In this document: in pieces, positions 6,762 through 12,690 of the stretch
How the letters are laid out: each line of letters starts with the position of its first letter
Position numbering within the stretch: the stretch's first letter is position 1
NCBI GenBank assembly: GCA_016293495.1
Contig: JAEDED010000019.1
Span: forward strand, 1-42,271
Source: Treponema sp.
Lineage (GTDB): Bacteria; Spirochaetota; Spirochaetia; Treponematales; Treponemataceae
Direction of reading: 5' to 3'
Length of the DNA: 42,271 nucleotides
Notes under the pieces: model-generated
Seen by the model: only the letters and a program-made list of their open reading frames with translations
What the model was told of the DNA's origin: nothing
Databases searched by the model: none
Program-made: the position numbers and the translations under genes

Positions 6762-6981
6762 CCAAATTGTGATTTGTATGGCTAATGCATAAAATGGTAA
6801 TAAACGATGCAGTTTTAGTTGATAACTGCATCGTTTTGATATAAAATTTTCAGGGAAGGATGAAGAACTGCAGGTAAATTCTGCGTAAGTGAGACGAAAT
6901 TTAAGTTTATAACCACATCAATTTTCATTTATATCATTATGCAGGAAATAATCCGATGAAGTTTGTGGCCCCGGATGGAAG
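6762..6981 (+). repeat. Cassette spacer repeat R6
   Basis: Sixth copy, with the most regular hairpin: AAACGATGCAGTT (6802-6814) and AACTGCATCGTTT (6824-6836), 13 perfect pairs around a 9-base loop (version B). The pre-junction codon is TTA. The junction is altered to KFVAPDGR, so the first D of DPDG is lost. Confidence 0.9.
6819..6847 (+). promoter_or_regulatory. Candidate sigma70 promoter of cassette 6
   Basis: TTGATA (6819-6824), 17 bp, TAAAAT (6842-6847). Confidence 0.55.
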
Positions 6982-7543
6982 GGATATTGATGTATCTGGG
7001 TTGTGTACTTCTGATTTGATAAAGTATGCAAATGCAAAAAAAGAATTGAGGCAAACAGAAAGAGGTCGGGAGTTATTAAGTAATCTTGAAAACTCAACAA
7101 ACAAATATAAGATATCATTAAATTCTAGAAGTAAAAATAATTATGATCCGGCAACTAAAACTGTTAACTGGGATCCTGATAGAAGATTAGGGTGTACAGA
7201 GGGAAAAGAATTGTCTCCTTCTGTTTTATTAGCCCATGAGCTTGGACATGCTGAACAAGACATGATTTCTCCTTTACCAATTAATCCTACTTTTGAAGAA
7301 CGCTTACAAGTTGAAAATGAGAATGTTAAAAATACAGAAAATCCTATTGAGGCTACTTTGAACAGTGCGATTAGAAAAAATTATAACGATGTTGTTTATG
7401 CTTCAGAAAAAAATAAAATATTTGATTATGATTTATCCAAGATTCCTAGAGGCCCACTAACAAAAACTCAGGCAGAGATGGTTGATAAAATAAAATTTCA
7501 CATTGCTCAAGAAAATATGTTACAAAATAATGGAGTTAAATAA
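6956..7543 (+). CDS. Orphan Rhs C-terminal toxin, M91-like zinc metallopeptidase
   Basis: After the junction (KFVAPDGRD) comes a domain with YDPATKTVNWDPDRRLG and then LLAHELGHAEQD. His94, Glu95 and His98 form the HExxH zinc site, and Glu residues at ~113-119 could give the third ligand. The NWDP strand followed by SPSVLLAHELGHA is the pattern of the M91 effector peptidase family. I infer a proteolytic warhead. The start codon is ATG 6956, but there is no ribosome binding site. The lost Asp in the DPDGR junction is odd, because that motif is nearly invariant. The stop overlaps the next ATG (TAATG). Confidence 0.75.
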   Translation: MKFVAPDGRDIDVSGLCTSDLIKYANAKKELRQTERGRELLSNLENSTNKYKISLNSRSKNNYDPATKTVNWDPDRRLGCTEGKELSPSVLLAHELGHAEQDMISPLPINPTFEERLQVENENVKNTENPIEATLNSAIRKNYNDVVYASEKNKIFDYDLSKIPRGPLTKTQAEMVDKIKFHIAQENMLQNNGVK

Positions 7544-8022
7544 TGAAATATATTAATTATTTTATCTTGATATGGTGTTTGTTCTGTAGTTGCTTAGTAA
7601 AATCAAAACACGGGAATATAAAAAATATGAATGAAATAAACGAAAGCATCGAAATTGTTTTTTACTATAACCCTGTTGTTTATACTGAGTTTCAAACTGA
7701 AGGAGCAGTTAAAAATGGTTCTTATGAACTAAAAAGAACATTCCTGTATAATGAATTATCAGAGATAACCAATATTTCAGATGTGTTACATGAGCAGCCA
7801 ATTTTTTTAGATGATTCTGAAAAAGAATTAGCTTATAAAAATTTAGTTGAATGTTTATGTATAGTTTACAGCGATGAAAAAACTGTATTAACATTTACAT
7901 ATTCAGAAAATCCTAACCACGATTATGCACTGTGTAATGGAAAGTTAATTAAAAGAAATGATGTTTATGATAAATTTGCAGAAGAAATCATAAAAATTAT
8001 TAAAAATAAAAAGCAACTTTAG
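7543..8022 (+). CDS. Lipoprotein immunity protein of cassette 6
   Basis: A 159-residue protein with a lipoprotein-like signal (hydrophobic stretch ending WCLFCSCLV; the lipidated Cys is probably residue 17). The body is polar and rich in Asn/Glu/Tyr, and I recognise no family. GGAG precedes the ATG inside the toxin's last codons and the genes overlap by one base, so translation is probably coupled. By position it is the cognate inhibitor of the M91-like peptidase and acts outside the cytoplasm. Confidence 0.6.
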   Translation: MKYINYFILIWCLFCSCLVKSKHGNIKNMNEINESIEIVFYYNPVVYTEFQTEGAVKNGSYELKRTFLYNELSEITNISDVLHEQPIFLDDSEKELAYKNLVECLCIVYSDEKTVLTFTYSENPNHDYALCNGKLIKRNDVYDKFAEEIIKIIKNKKQL

Positions 8023-8052
8023 AATAAACTATATAAAAATACAATTTAAATC

Positions 8053-8066
8053 CTCCCACAAATTGC
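8053..8066 (+). repeat. Residual left end of a spacer repeat at the array boundary
   Basis: CTCCCACAAATTG matches the extreme left end of R2 and R3, then similarity stops. It marks where a further cassette was lost or where the array joins unrelated DNA. The rest of 8023-8202 is A+T-rich and I see no gene in it. Confidence 0.55.
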
Positions 8067-8202
8067 CATTGATGGGAAATTCATCATAAAATCTAATTTA
8101 AATTATAACATAGAATAAATAAATATTAATAGAATATTTTTTCTATCTGCAAAAATCCCAAAATTATGATATATTATATATAGATTATTGAAGGAGGCAC
8201 CT

Positions 8203-8400
8203 ATGAACGAAGAAAATGAACTTGATTCAACTTGTGGTGTTAGTGATAAAGAAATGACTTGTCGCTTTCAACAAGGTGTAAAAATTGAAAATGAAATCAA
8301 GCAGCTTAAGGGGCTTCCTATTGCTGGCTACGATACAGACAAAAAGCAGGCATTTCTTGAATATCCAGACGGACACCGTAAATATGCCCCAGTGAATTGA
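8203..8400 (+). CDS. Small protein upstream of a DUF3791/DUF3990 pair
   Basis: A 65-residue protein. The start at ATG 8203 is chosen because AAGGAGG lies 7 bases upstream. A conserved-looking core reads KIENEIKQLKGLPIAGYD, then a strand pair ending FLEYPDGHRKYAP. No signal peptide or membrane segment. I do not recognise a named family. Its place before the antitoxin/toxin-like pair suggests a regulatory or antitoxin role, which is inference only. Confidence 0.6.
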   Translation: MNEENELDSTCGVSDKEMTCRFQQGVKIENEIKQLKGLPIAGYDTDKKQAFLEYPDGHRKYAPVN

Positions 8401-8421
8401 TTTAATAGTCCTGTAAAAATG

Positions 8422-8430
8422 TGATATAAT
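8422..8430 (+). promoter_or_regulatory. Extended -10 promoter before DUF3791 gene
   Basis: TGATATAAT gives a perfect TATAAT (8425-8430) with the TG extension one base upstream. No good -35 box is seen, as is common for extended -10 promoters. It would give the downstream pair its own transcript, separate from the 65-residue gene. Confidence 0.55.
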
Positions 8431-8465
8431 ACAAGCGATGAATTATTAAAAAGGAGGAACATATA

Positions 8466-8690
8466 ATGAATCAAGATGAAATTGATGCAAACCTGCTCGT
8501 TGTAACTGCAGTTGAAGGTTATGCTCAAAATCATAATATGGCTGAAAGTGAAGTTTTTGCTGAATTTTCAAAGTTCAATATTGTTTCTCTAATCCGTGAA
8601 CAATATGAAGCCTTGCATACACAGCCTCTGGAGGAAACTGTTGATTTTGTAGAAGACGTAATGGCTCGATGTACAGGAGCAGCAAAATGA
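8466..8690 (+). CDS. DUF3791-like protein (probable antitoxin)
   Basis: A 74-residue helical protein with a strong ribosome binding site (AAGGAGG before ATG 8466). Residues ~8-65 fit DUF3791: an N-terminal helix, SEVFAEFSKFNIVSLIREQYEALHTQ, then an acidic final helix. DUF3791 genes commonly sit next to DUF3990 genes, which have an ADP-ribosyltransferase-like fold. The stop overlaps the start of the next gene (ATGA), so the two are translationally coupled, as expected for an antitoxin-toxin pair. Confidence 0.68.
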   Translation: MNQDEIDANLLVVTAVEGYAQNHNMAESEVFAEFSKFNIVSLIREQYEALHTQPLEETVDFVEDVMARCTGAAK

Positions 8691-9160
8691 AATTATTTCA
8701 CGGAACCAATAGGAAATTTGAAAATATTGATTTGAAAAAATCAAAAGATAAAAGAGATTTCGGGAAAGGTTTTTATACAACTACTATTTTTGAACAGGCT
8801 GAAAAATGGGCTAAGAATCAGTTAGTTCGTTATGGTGGGGATGGTTCCTTTGTAAAGGAATTTGAGTTCATTGAAAATACAAATCTCAAGATTAAAGTAT
8901 TTCCTGAAATGAATGCAGAATGGCTCGAATTTGTAAGAATGTGCAGAACAGAAGGCGGAACTCCACACGATTATGATATAATCAAAGGTCCTGTTGCAAA
9001 TGATAACACTATGCGAACAATTGCTTTGTATATTTCAGGTATTTATACAACAGATCAAGCTATTGAACAGTTAAAGTTTTTTAAAGTAAATGATCAGGTT
9101 TCCTTTCATACAGAAAAAGCATTGAGTTGTCTTGAATGGAAACAGGATAAGGAAGTCTAA
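8687..9160 (+). CDS. DUF3990 protein, ADP-ribosyltransferase-like (probable toxin)
   Basis: A 157-residue protein. Start ATG 8687 is chosen for GGAG upstream and the ATGA overlap. The N-terminus reads MKLFHGTNRKFENIDLKKSK, followed by RDFGKGFYTTTIFEQAEKWA. This is the signature of DUF3990, related to ADP-ribosyltransferases that use an H-Y-E type NAD site (here His5 and the Tyr of GFYTT; a Glu is not assigned). I infer a cytoplasmic toxin that modifies a nucleic acid or protein target, restrained by the flanking small proteins. Confidence 0.72.
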   Translation: MKLFHGTNRKFENIDLKKSKDKRDFGKGFYTTTIFEQAEKWAKNQLVRYGGDGSFVKEFEFIENTNLKIKVFPEMNAEWLEFVRMCRTEGGTPHDYDIIKGPVANDNTMRTIALYISGIYTTDQAIEQLKFFKVNDQVSFHTEKALSCLEWKQDKEV

Positions 9161-9161
9161 C

Positions 9162-9392
9162 ATGCCTCATTACAGTTATAATAATCAGGACATCACAATA
9201 GACATTCTCATGAAACTGGAAGAGGTTGCAAGAATTCTTGCAGGATTATTAAAGAAACCATTTGATGAAATTTTGGGAATGTTTTATTCATCAAGAACTT
9301 TTGCAGCATTAAAAAATACAGAAAGCTGTATGTGGGCAGAAAGTTCACAGTTCATTGCAGATGAATATTTAAGGGAAAATAATATTATTTGA
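9162..9392 (+). CDS. Second DUF3791-like small protein
   Basis: A 76-residue helical protein beginning two bases after the DUF3990 stop, with AAGGAAG as ribosome binding site. The second half (FYSSRTFAALKNTESCMWAE, then SSQFIADEYLRENN) matches the C-terminal pattern of DUF3791-type proteins. The toxin-like gene is therefore bracketed by two related small proteins. One may be a second antitoxin or an escort for a different target. Confidence in the family is moderate. Confidence 0.58.
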   Translation: MPHYSYNNQDITIDILMKLEEVARILAGLLKKPFDEILGMFYSSRTFAALKNTESCMWAESSQFIADEYLRENNII

Positions 9393-9418
9393 CAGGCGTG
9401 TTCCCGGCTTTAATTAAT

Positions 9419-9461
9419 CCCTGCCATTTACACAGAAATTATGACAGGGTCGCTTTTTTTT
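9419..9461. terminator. Terminator between convergent genes
   Basis: CCCTG (9419-9423) pairs with CAGGG (9445-9449), followed by CGC and eight T. It serves the plus-strand toxin-antitoxin operon. The long loop makes it a modest terminator. Confidence 0.5.
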
Positions 9462-9479
9462 ATATCCCTGCACAGATTA

Positions 9480-10265
9480 TTATGCTTTCCATGATTTCCA
9501 TAAATCTATAAATTCAAGCATATACTGCTGAACGTTGTTAAAATACTTTCTCTGGAACTTACATGCAGGAATTCCTATAAAGCGGTAATGCCAGCTTTCA
9601 TATCTGTAACCTGTAATGTCTTCATATTCCTGAGGAAAAGAAAGTGACCAGCCGTATTTCCAGCCGTTGTTGTATAACCATTTTCCCTGAGGTGTATTCA
9701 TAAATTCATTTGAAAGCATGCCGAAGTCTATTGCAGAACCTAACTGGTGCTGGCTTGTTCCCGGTCTGGCACTTTCTCTTTCTGCCTCAACAAGACCATC
9801 TCTGTCTACCCAGTACTGAAAAAGGTTTTTCTGATATTCATAGCTTCTGTAAGTTGAACGGATAAGAAGTGTAATGCCGTCATTCTTGGCAGCTTTAGCC
9901 ATTTTCTGAAGTTCAAGTTCAACGTCTGTTCTTAAAGACAAGCCGTCTCTGTTAAGGTTGTATAATTTATTTGCTGTAAGAGCTTTGATGTTTTTTGGTT
10001 CATAGCCGTCAGGGGCTTTGTGTTTTTTATCAATCAGAAAGTAGAGAGGAAGGTCTCCGTCATTCGGAAATTTTTTTTCTTCGTCAAGAACGATTTGAAG
10101 TTCATCTAAAAAAGCTTCTTTGTCATCAATCTTAATTTCATTCTGTGCTCTCGGTGACATCTGCCTAATTACAGCATCAAGCTTTGATATGTCAGAAAGT
10201 TTTACTGCCGATGCATTTACGGCAACTGCACAAAGTCCGATTAATATAGCTGCTATTTTTTTCAT
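9480..10265 (-). CDS. D-alanyl-D-alanine carboxypeptidase, M15/VanY type
   Basis: A 261-residue exported protein with signal peptide at residues 1-20 (ending NASA). It carries the M15B zinc motifs: SQHQLGSAID with His173 and Asp180, and ESWHYRF with His226. The TYRSYEYQ element is also typical. It would trim the terminal D-Ala from peptidoglycan stem peptides in the periplasm. It is a compact family member with a ~100-residue N-terminal extension I do not recognise. It lies downstream of a glycosyltransferase gene on the same strand, with only ~30 bases between them. Confidence 0.88.
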   Translation of the reverse strand: MKKIAAILIGLCAVAVNASAVKLSDISKLDAVIRQMSPRAQNEIKIDDKEAFLDELQIVLDEEKKFPNDGDLPLYFLIDKKHKAPDGYEPKNIKALTANKLYNLNRDGLSLRTDVELELQKMAKAAKNDGITLLIRSTYRSYEYQKNLFQYWVDRDGLVEAERESARPGTSQHQLGSAIDFGMLSNEFMNTPQGKWLYNNGWKYGWSLSFPQEYEDITGYRYESWHYRFIGIPACKFQRKYFNNVQQYMLEFIDLWKSWKA

Positions 10266-10297
10266 TTTTTAATTATCTCCATTATTTATTGAAGGAA

Positions 10298-11128
10298 TTA
10301 TTTTAATTCCTCTATTTCTTTTAATATTTTTTTATTCATTAAGTTACGTTCTCTGTCAAAAAGCCAGCCGTACTTGTTAAAATATTTGACGGCAGATTTT
10401 ATGTGAATTTTAAGCATTTTTTTGTTCTTGTAAGATTCACGCGCATGATCGTGAATAATCGAAACTTCAGGAAAGAAAACAGTTCTTCCAATCCTGTGAA
10501 GTCTTCTTATAAGGTCAAAGTCTTCAAAGTACATGAAGAATCTGTCATCAAAGAAAATGTCATTTTCAACAAGTGCCGAAACTCTAAGGAACATAAAGCA
10601 GCCAGAAAGGCAAGGCGGGTTCATGACTTTATTGTAGCCTGAATGCTTGAGGACATAACGGTCATTTTTCTTTTCTGATATATTTGTTTTAGGAAGGAAT
10701 CTTCGCAAAAACAGATCTGATGGAGAAGGAAGCAGCTTGCAGAGATATTGAAGTTCCCCGTCAGGATAAATAACCTTCGGAAGGATATAAACGGCATCCT
10801 TATTCTGATCCATATAATTTACAAGAGTCTTAAGTACGTCTTTGTCAAACCTGATGTCAGGATTAAGTACGATATGATAGTCAGCTTTAAGTTCCGCAGA
10901 TTTTCGAAGTGCAATATTATGGGAATCTCCATAGCCTGTATTGTCATGAGGAATATACTCAATGATGTCAGAACGTTTTTCTATTTCCCGGTTTTTATCC
11001 TCCGGGGCATTGTCAATTACAAAAAGTTTATCAACACATTTGCTGTCCAGAACAGACTTAAGAACTGCATCAAAAAGTTCTGGCTTTGTATGATATAAAA
11101 CAATTGAAGCTGTTAACATATTTCCCAT
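10298..11128 (-). CDS. Glycosyltransferase family 2, rhamnosyltransferase-like
   Basis: I prefer the start at the Met of MGNMLTASIVLYH (11128). A longer frame reaches 11188, but its first 20 residues do not fit the fold. GT2 signatures: TASIVLYHTKPELF, DNTGYGDSHNIALRKS, the nucleotide-sugar motif LNPDIRF, and FFMYFEDFDLIRRL with the catalytic-type ED. The form is that of WbbL-like rhamnosyltransferases that build surface polysaccharides from dTDP-sugars. The enzyme is cytosolic or at the inner membrane face. Substrate is not deducible. Confidence 0.85.
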   Translation of the reverse strand: MGNMLTASIVLYHTKPELFDAVLKSVLDSKCVDKLFVIDNAPEDKNREIEKRSDIIEYIPHDNTGYGDSHNIALRKSAELKADYHIVLNPDIRFDKDVLKTLVNYMDQNKDAVYILPKVIYPDGELQYLCKLLPSPSDLFLRRFLPKTNISEKKNDRYVLKHSGYNKVMNPPCLSGCFMFLRVSALVENDIFFDDRFFMYFEDFDLIRRLHRIGRTVFFPEVSIIHDHARESYKNKKMLKIHIKSAVKYFNKYGWLFDRERNLMNKKILKEIEELK

Positions 11129-11206
11129 TATAGCAGATTCTAGATATATATGCGATATAGGAATTTTCAAGGCAAAAAAAATATTCAAAAAATATTAATC
11201 CGTCTA

Positions 11207-11235
11207 TTGACAAAAAATCTTAATTTCTATAAAGT
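11207..11235 (+). promoter_or_regulatory. Promoter of tRNA-Asn
   Basis: A perfect TTGACA (11207-11212), then TATAAA (11228-11233, 15 bp) or TAAAGT (11230-11235, 17 bp), ~25 bases before the tRNA. Confidence 0.65.
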
Positions 11236-11257
11236 ATCAAATGTTCTCACGAACAAT

Positions 11258-11330
11258 GCTCGCTTAGCTCAGCTGGTAGAGCAATGGACTGTTAATCCAT
11301 GTGTCGCAGGTTCAAAACCTGCAGCGGGCG
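11258..11330 (+). tRNA. tRNA-Asn (GTT)
   Basis: A 73-base cloverleaf. The acceptor stem is GCTCGCT with AGCGGGC (one G.U), the D arm GCTC..GAGC. The anticodon stem ATGGA/TCCAT encloses CTGTTAA, with anticodon GTT. The T arm is GCAGG-TTCAAAA-CCTGC. CCA is not encoded. Confidence 0.95.
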
Positions 11331-11336
11331 CAAAAA

Positions 11337-11375
11337 AAAGGATTCTTTCATTTGAAAGGATCCTTTTTCATTTTA
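11337..11375 (+). terminator. Terminator of tRNA-Asn
   Basis: A 13-bp stem with one G.U pair (11337-11349 with 11354-11366), 4-base loop, then a T-rich tail. From here to ~11535 I see no gene. This leader region before rplU is less A+T-rich than the cassette array and shows no riboswitch I know. Confidence 0.8.
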
Positions 11376-11535
11376 AACTTAAGGTAAACAAAGAAAGGTT
11401 TTGAAGCGTAACGAACGGCTCCAGCGGCAGATAGACAGCAGGCAAAAGCAAAAATTTCAGCCCCGCAAATTCGCAAAAATTCCTTCAAACATTAGAAAAA
11501 ATCTGGAATTCTCCTGCCGAATACCTTGTTTTCTA

Positions 11536-11565
11536 TTGACCAATAAGGCTGAATTCTGATAATAT
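11536..11565 (+). promoter_or_regulatory. Promoter of the rplU operon
   Basis: TTGACC (11536-11541), 18 bp, TAATAT (11560-11565), leaving a ~78-base leader before rplU. Confidence 0.55.
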
Positions 11566-11649
11566 TCATTCTACATTAATATGCCTATTGTATAAATCCC
11601 CGTTTAATACTTTGGGAAATTTTGTTAATAATTTTAAGTGAGGTTATTT

Positions 11650-11961
11650 ATGTACGCACTTGTTGAATATAAGGGAAAGCAGTATAAAGCAGAAAAAGGT
11701 GCTCTTCTCCAGGTAGACAAAATCGACGCTGAAAAAGGTACAAAAATTGATATCGAATCTGTACTTCTCGTAAGCGACGGAGACAAAGTTTCAGTTGGTG
11801 CACCTTATGTAAAGGGCGCTAAAGTTCAGGTTGTAGTTGAAGATTCTTTCAAAGATAAGAAAGTTCTCGTATTCAAATATAAGAGCAAGAAAGACTACCA
11901 CCGTCTCATCGGTCACAGACAGCAGTACACAAACGTACGTGTTGAAGAAATCGTAGGCTAA
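11650..11961 (+). CDS. rplU: 50S ribosomal protein L21
   Basis: A 103-residue protein, the normal size. It begins MYALVEYKGKQYK and has the L21 C-terminal KYKSKKDYHRLIGHRQQYT element that contacts 23S rRNA. ATG 11650 is preferred over an upstream GTG because it matches the family start and has GAGG upstream. First gene of rplU-prp-rpmA; its stop overlaps the next start (TAATG). Confidence 0.96.
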   Translation: MYALVEYKGKQYKAEKGALLQVDKIDAEKGTKIDIESVLLVSDGDKVSVGAPYVKGAKVQVVVEDSFKDKKVLVFKYKSKKDYHRLIGHRQQYTNVRVEEIVG

Positions 11962-12314
11962 TGACTTCGATAACACTTGTAAAAGCAAAAGACGGTAGCC
12001 GACTTGAGTGTAAAGCTTCAGGACATGCTGGATTTGCAAAAAGTGGAGAGGACATAGTTTGTAGTGCAGTTACAGTTTTAATGAGGACTGCAATTCAGGT
12101 CTTTTCCGAAACAAGTGGTGTTGAGTTTAAGACAGATACTTCCACTAGGGGTTTGTTAACTTTTTCGGTGGAATTAAAGAAGTCTGATTCTGGTGATTCA
12201 ATTCAAAATGCAGAACGGATTTCTACAATAGGAGACTTCCTTCAGAAAGGCTTCGAAAGCTTAAGTGAAGAGTTTCCACAAAACGTAACTTTTGAATTAA
12301 AGTTGGAGGACTAA
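11961..12314 (+). CDS. prp: Ribosomal-processing cysteine protease Prp
   Basis: A 117-residue protein with GHAGFAKSGEDIVCSAVTVL, giving His22 and Cys34, the positions of the catalytic dyad known for Prp (YsxB). In Firmicutes Prp removes an N-terminal extension from L27 before ribosome assembly. The gene sits between rplU and rpmA as usual. Oddly, the L27 encoded next door has no extension to remove, so the substrate here is unclear. Translationally coupled to rplU by a one-base overlap. Confidence 0.9.
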   Translation: MTSITLVKAKDGSRLECKASGHAGFAKSGEDIVCSAVTVLMRTAIQVFSETSGVEFKTDTSTRGLLTFSVELKKSDSGDSIQNAERISTIGDFLQKGFESLSEEFPQNVTFELKLED

Positions 12315-12315
12315 T

Positions 12316-12573
12316 ATGGGAAGAACTAGAGGCGGTAGCGGTGCAAAAAACGGACGCGATTCTAATCCAAAACACCTTGGCGTTAAAAAATATGCTGGAG
12401 AAGTTGTAACAGCAGGATCTATCATTGTTAAACAGCGTGGAACACACTTCCACCCAGGTGACAATGTTCAGAAAGCTGGTGATGACAGCCTCTTCGCAAC
12501 TGTAGACGGAACTGTAGTTTACGGTGAACGCAAAAATAGAAAAGTAATTTCTGTTACACCTGTTAAGGCGTAA
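12316..12573 (+). CDS. rpmA: 50S ribosomal protein L27
   Basis: An 85-residue protein starting MGRTRGGSGAKNGRDSNPK, then LGVKKYAGEVV and IIVKQRGTHFHPG, all canonical L27. TTGGAGGACTAAT gives a strong ribosome binding site. An in-frame stop (TAA) lies six codons upstream with no start between, so no Prp-cleavable leader is encoded. Ends the rplU operon at a good terminator. Confidence 0.96.
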   Translation: MGRTRGGSGAKNGRDSNPKHLGVKKYAGEVVTAGSIIVKQRGTHFHPGDNVQKAGDDSLFATVDGTVVYGERKNRKVISVTPVKA

Positions 12574-12596
12574 TTTTAGAATACCTTCTATGTTTA

Positions 12597-12629
12597 ATGC
12601 CCGGTAGTTTATTGCCGGGTATTTTTTTT
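12597..12629 (+). terminator. Terminator of rplU-prp-rpmA
   Basis: A 10-bp stem (ATGCCCGGTA with TGCCGGGTAT, two G.U pairs) followed by eight T. Confidence 0.88.
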
Positions 12630-12690
12630 GTTTGAATTGCTTTAATATTATATAAAGCTGTTTTGATATTGTTATGAGGTTTAATTTAAT

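Noticed and set aside
329..6981. The spacers as integron attC sites or as a CRISPR-like array
   Set aside because: The hairpin loop has GTTGATAA, but no pair of attC core sites (GTTRRRY and its inverse) is seen. Units are ~1 kb apart with genes between them. The homologous end is Rhs coding sequence, which explains exchange by ordinary recombination.
11376..11535. A riboswitch or L21 leader structure before rplU
   Set aside because: No known riboswitch motif or strong conserved fold could be recognised by eye.
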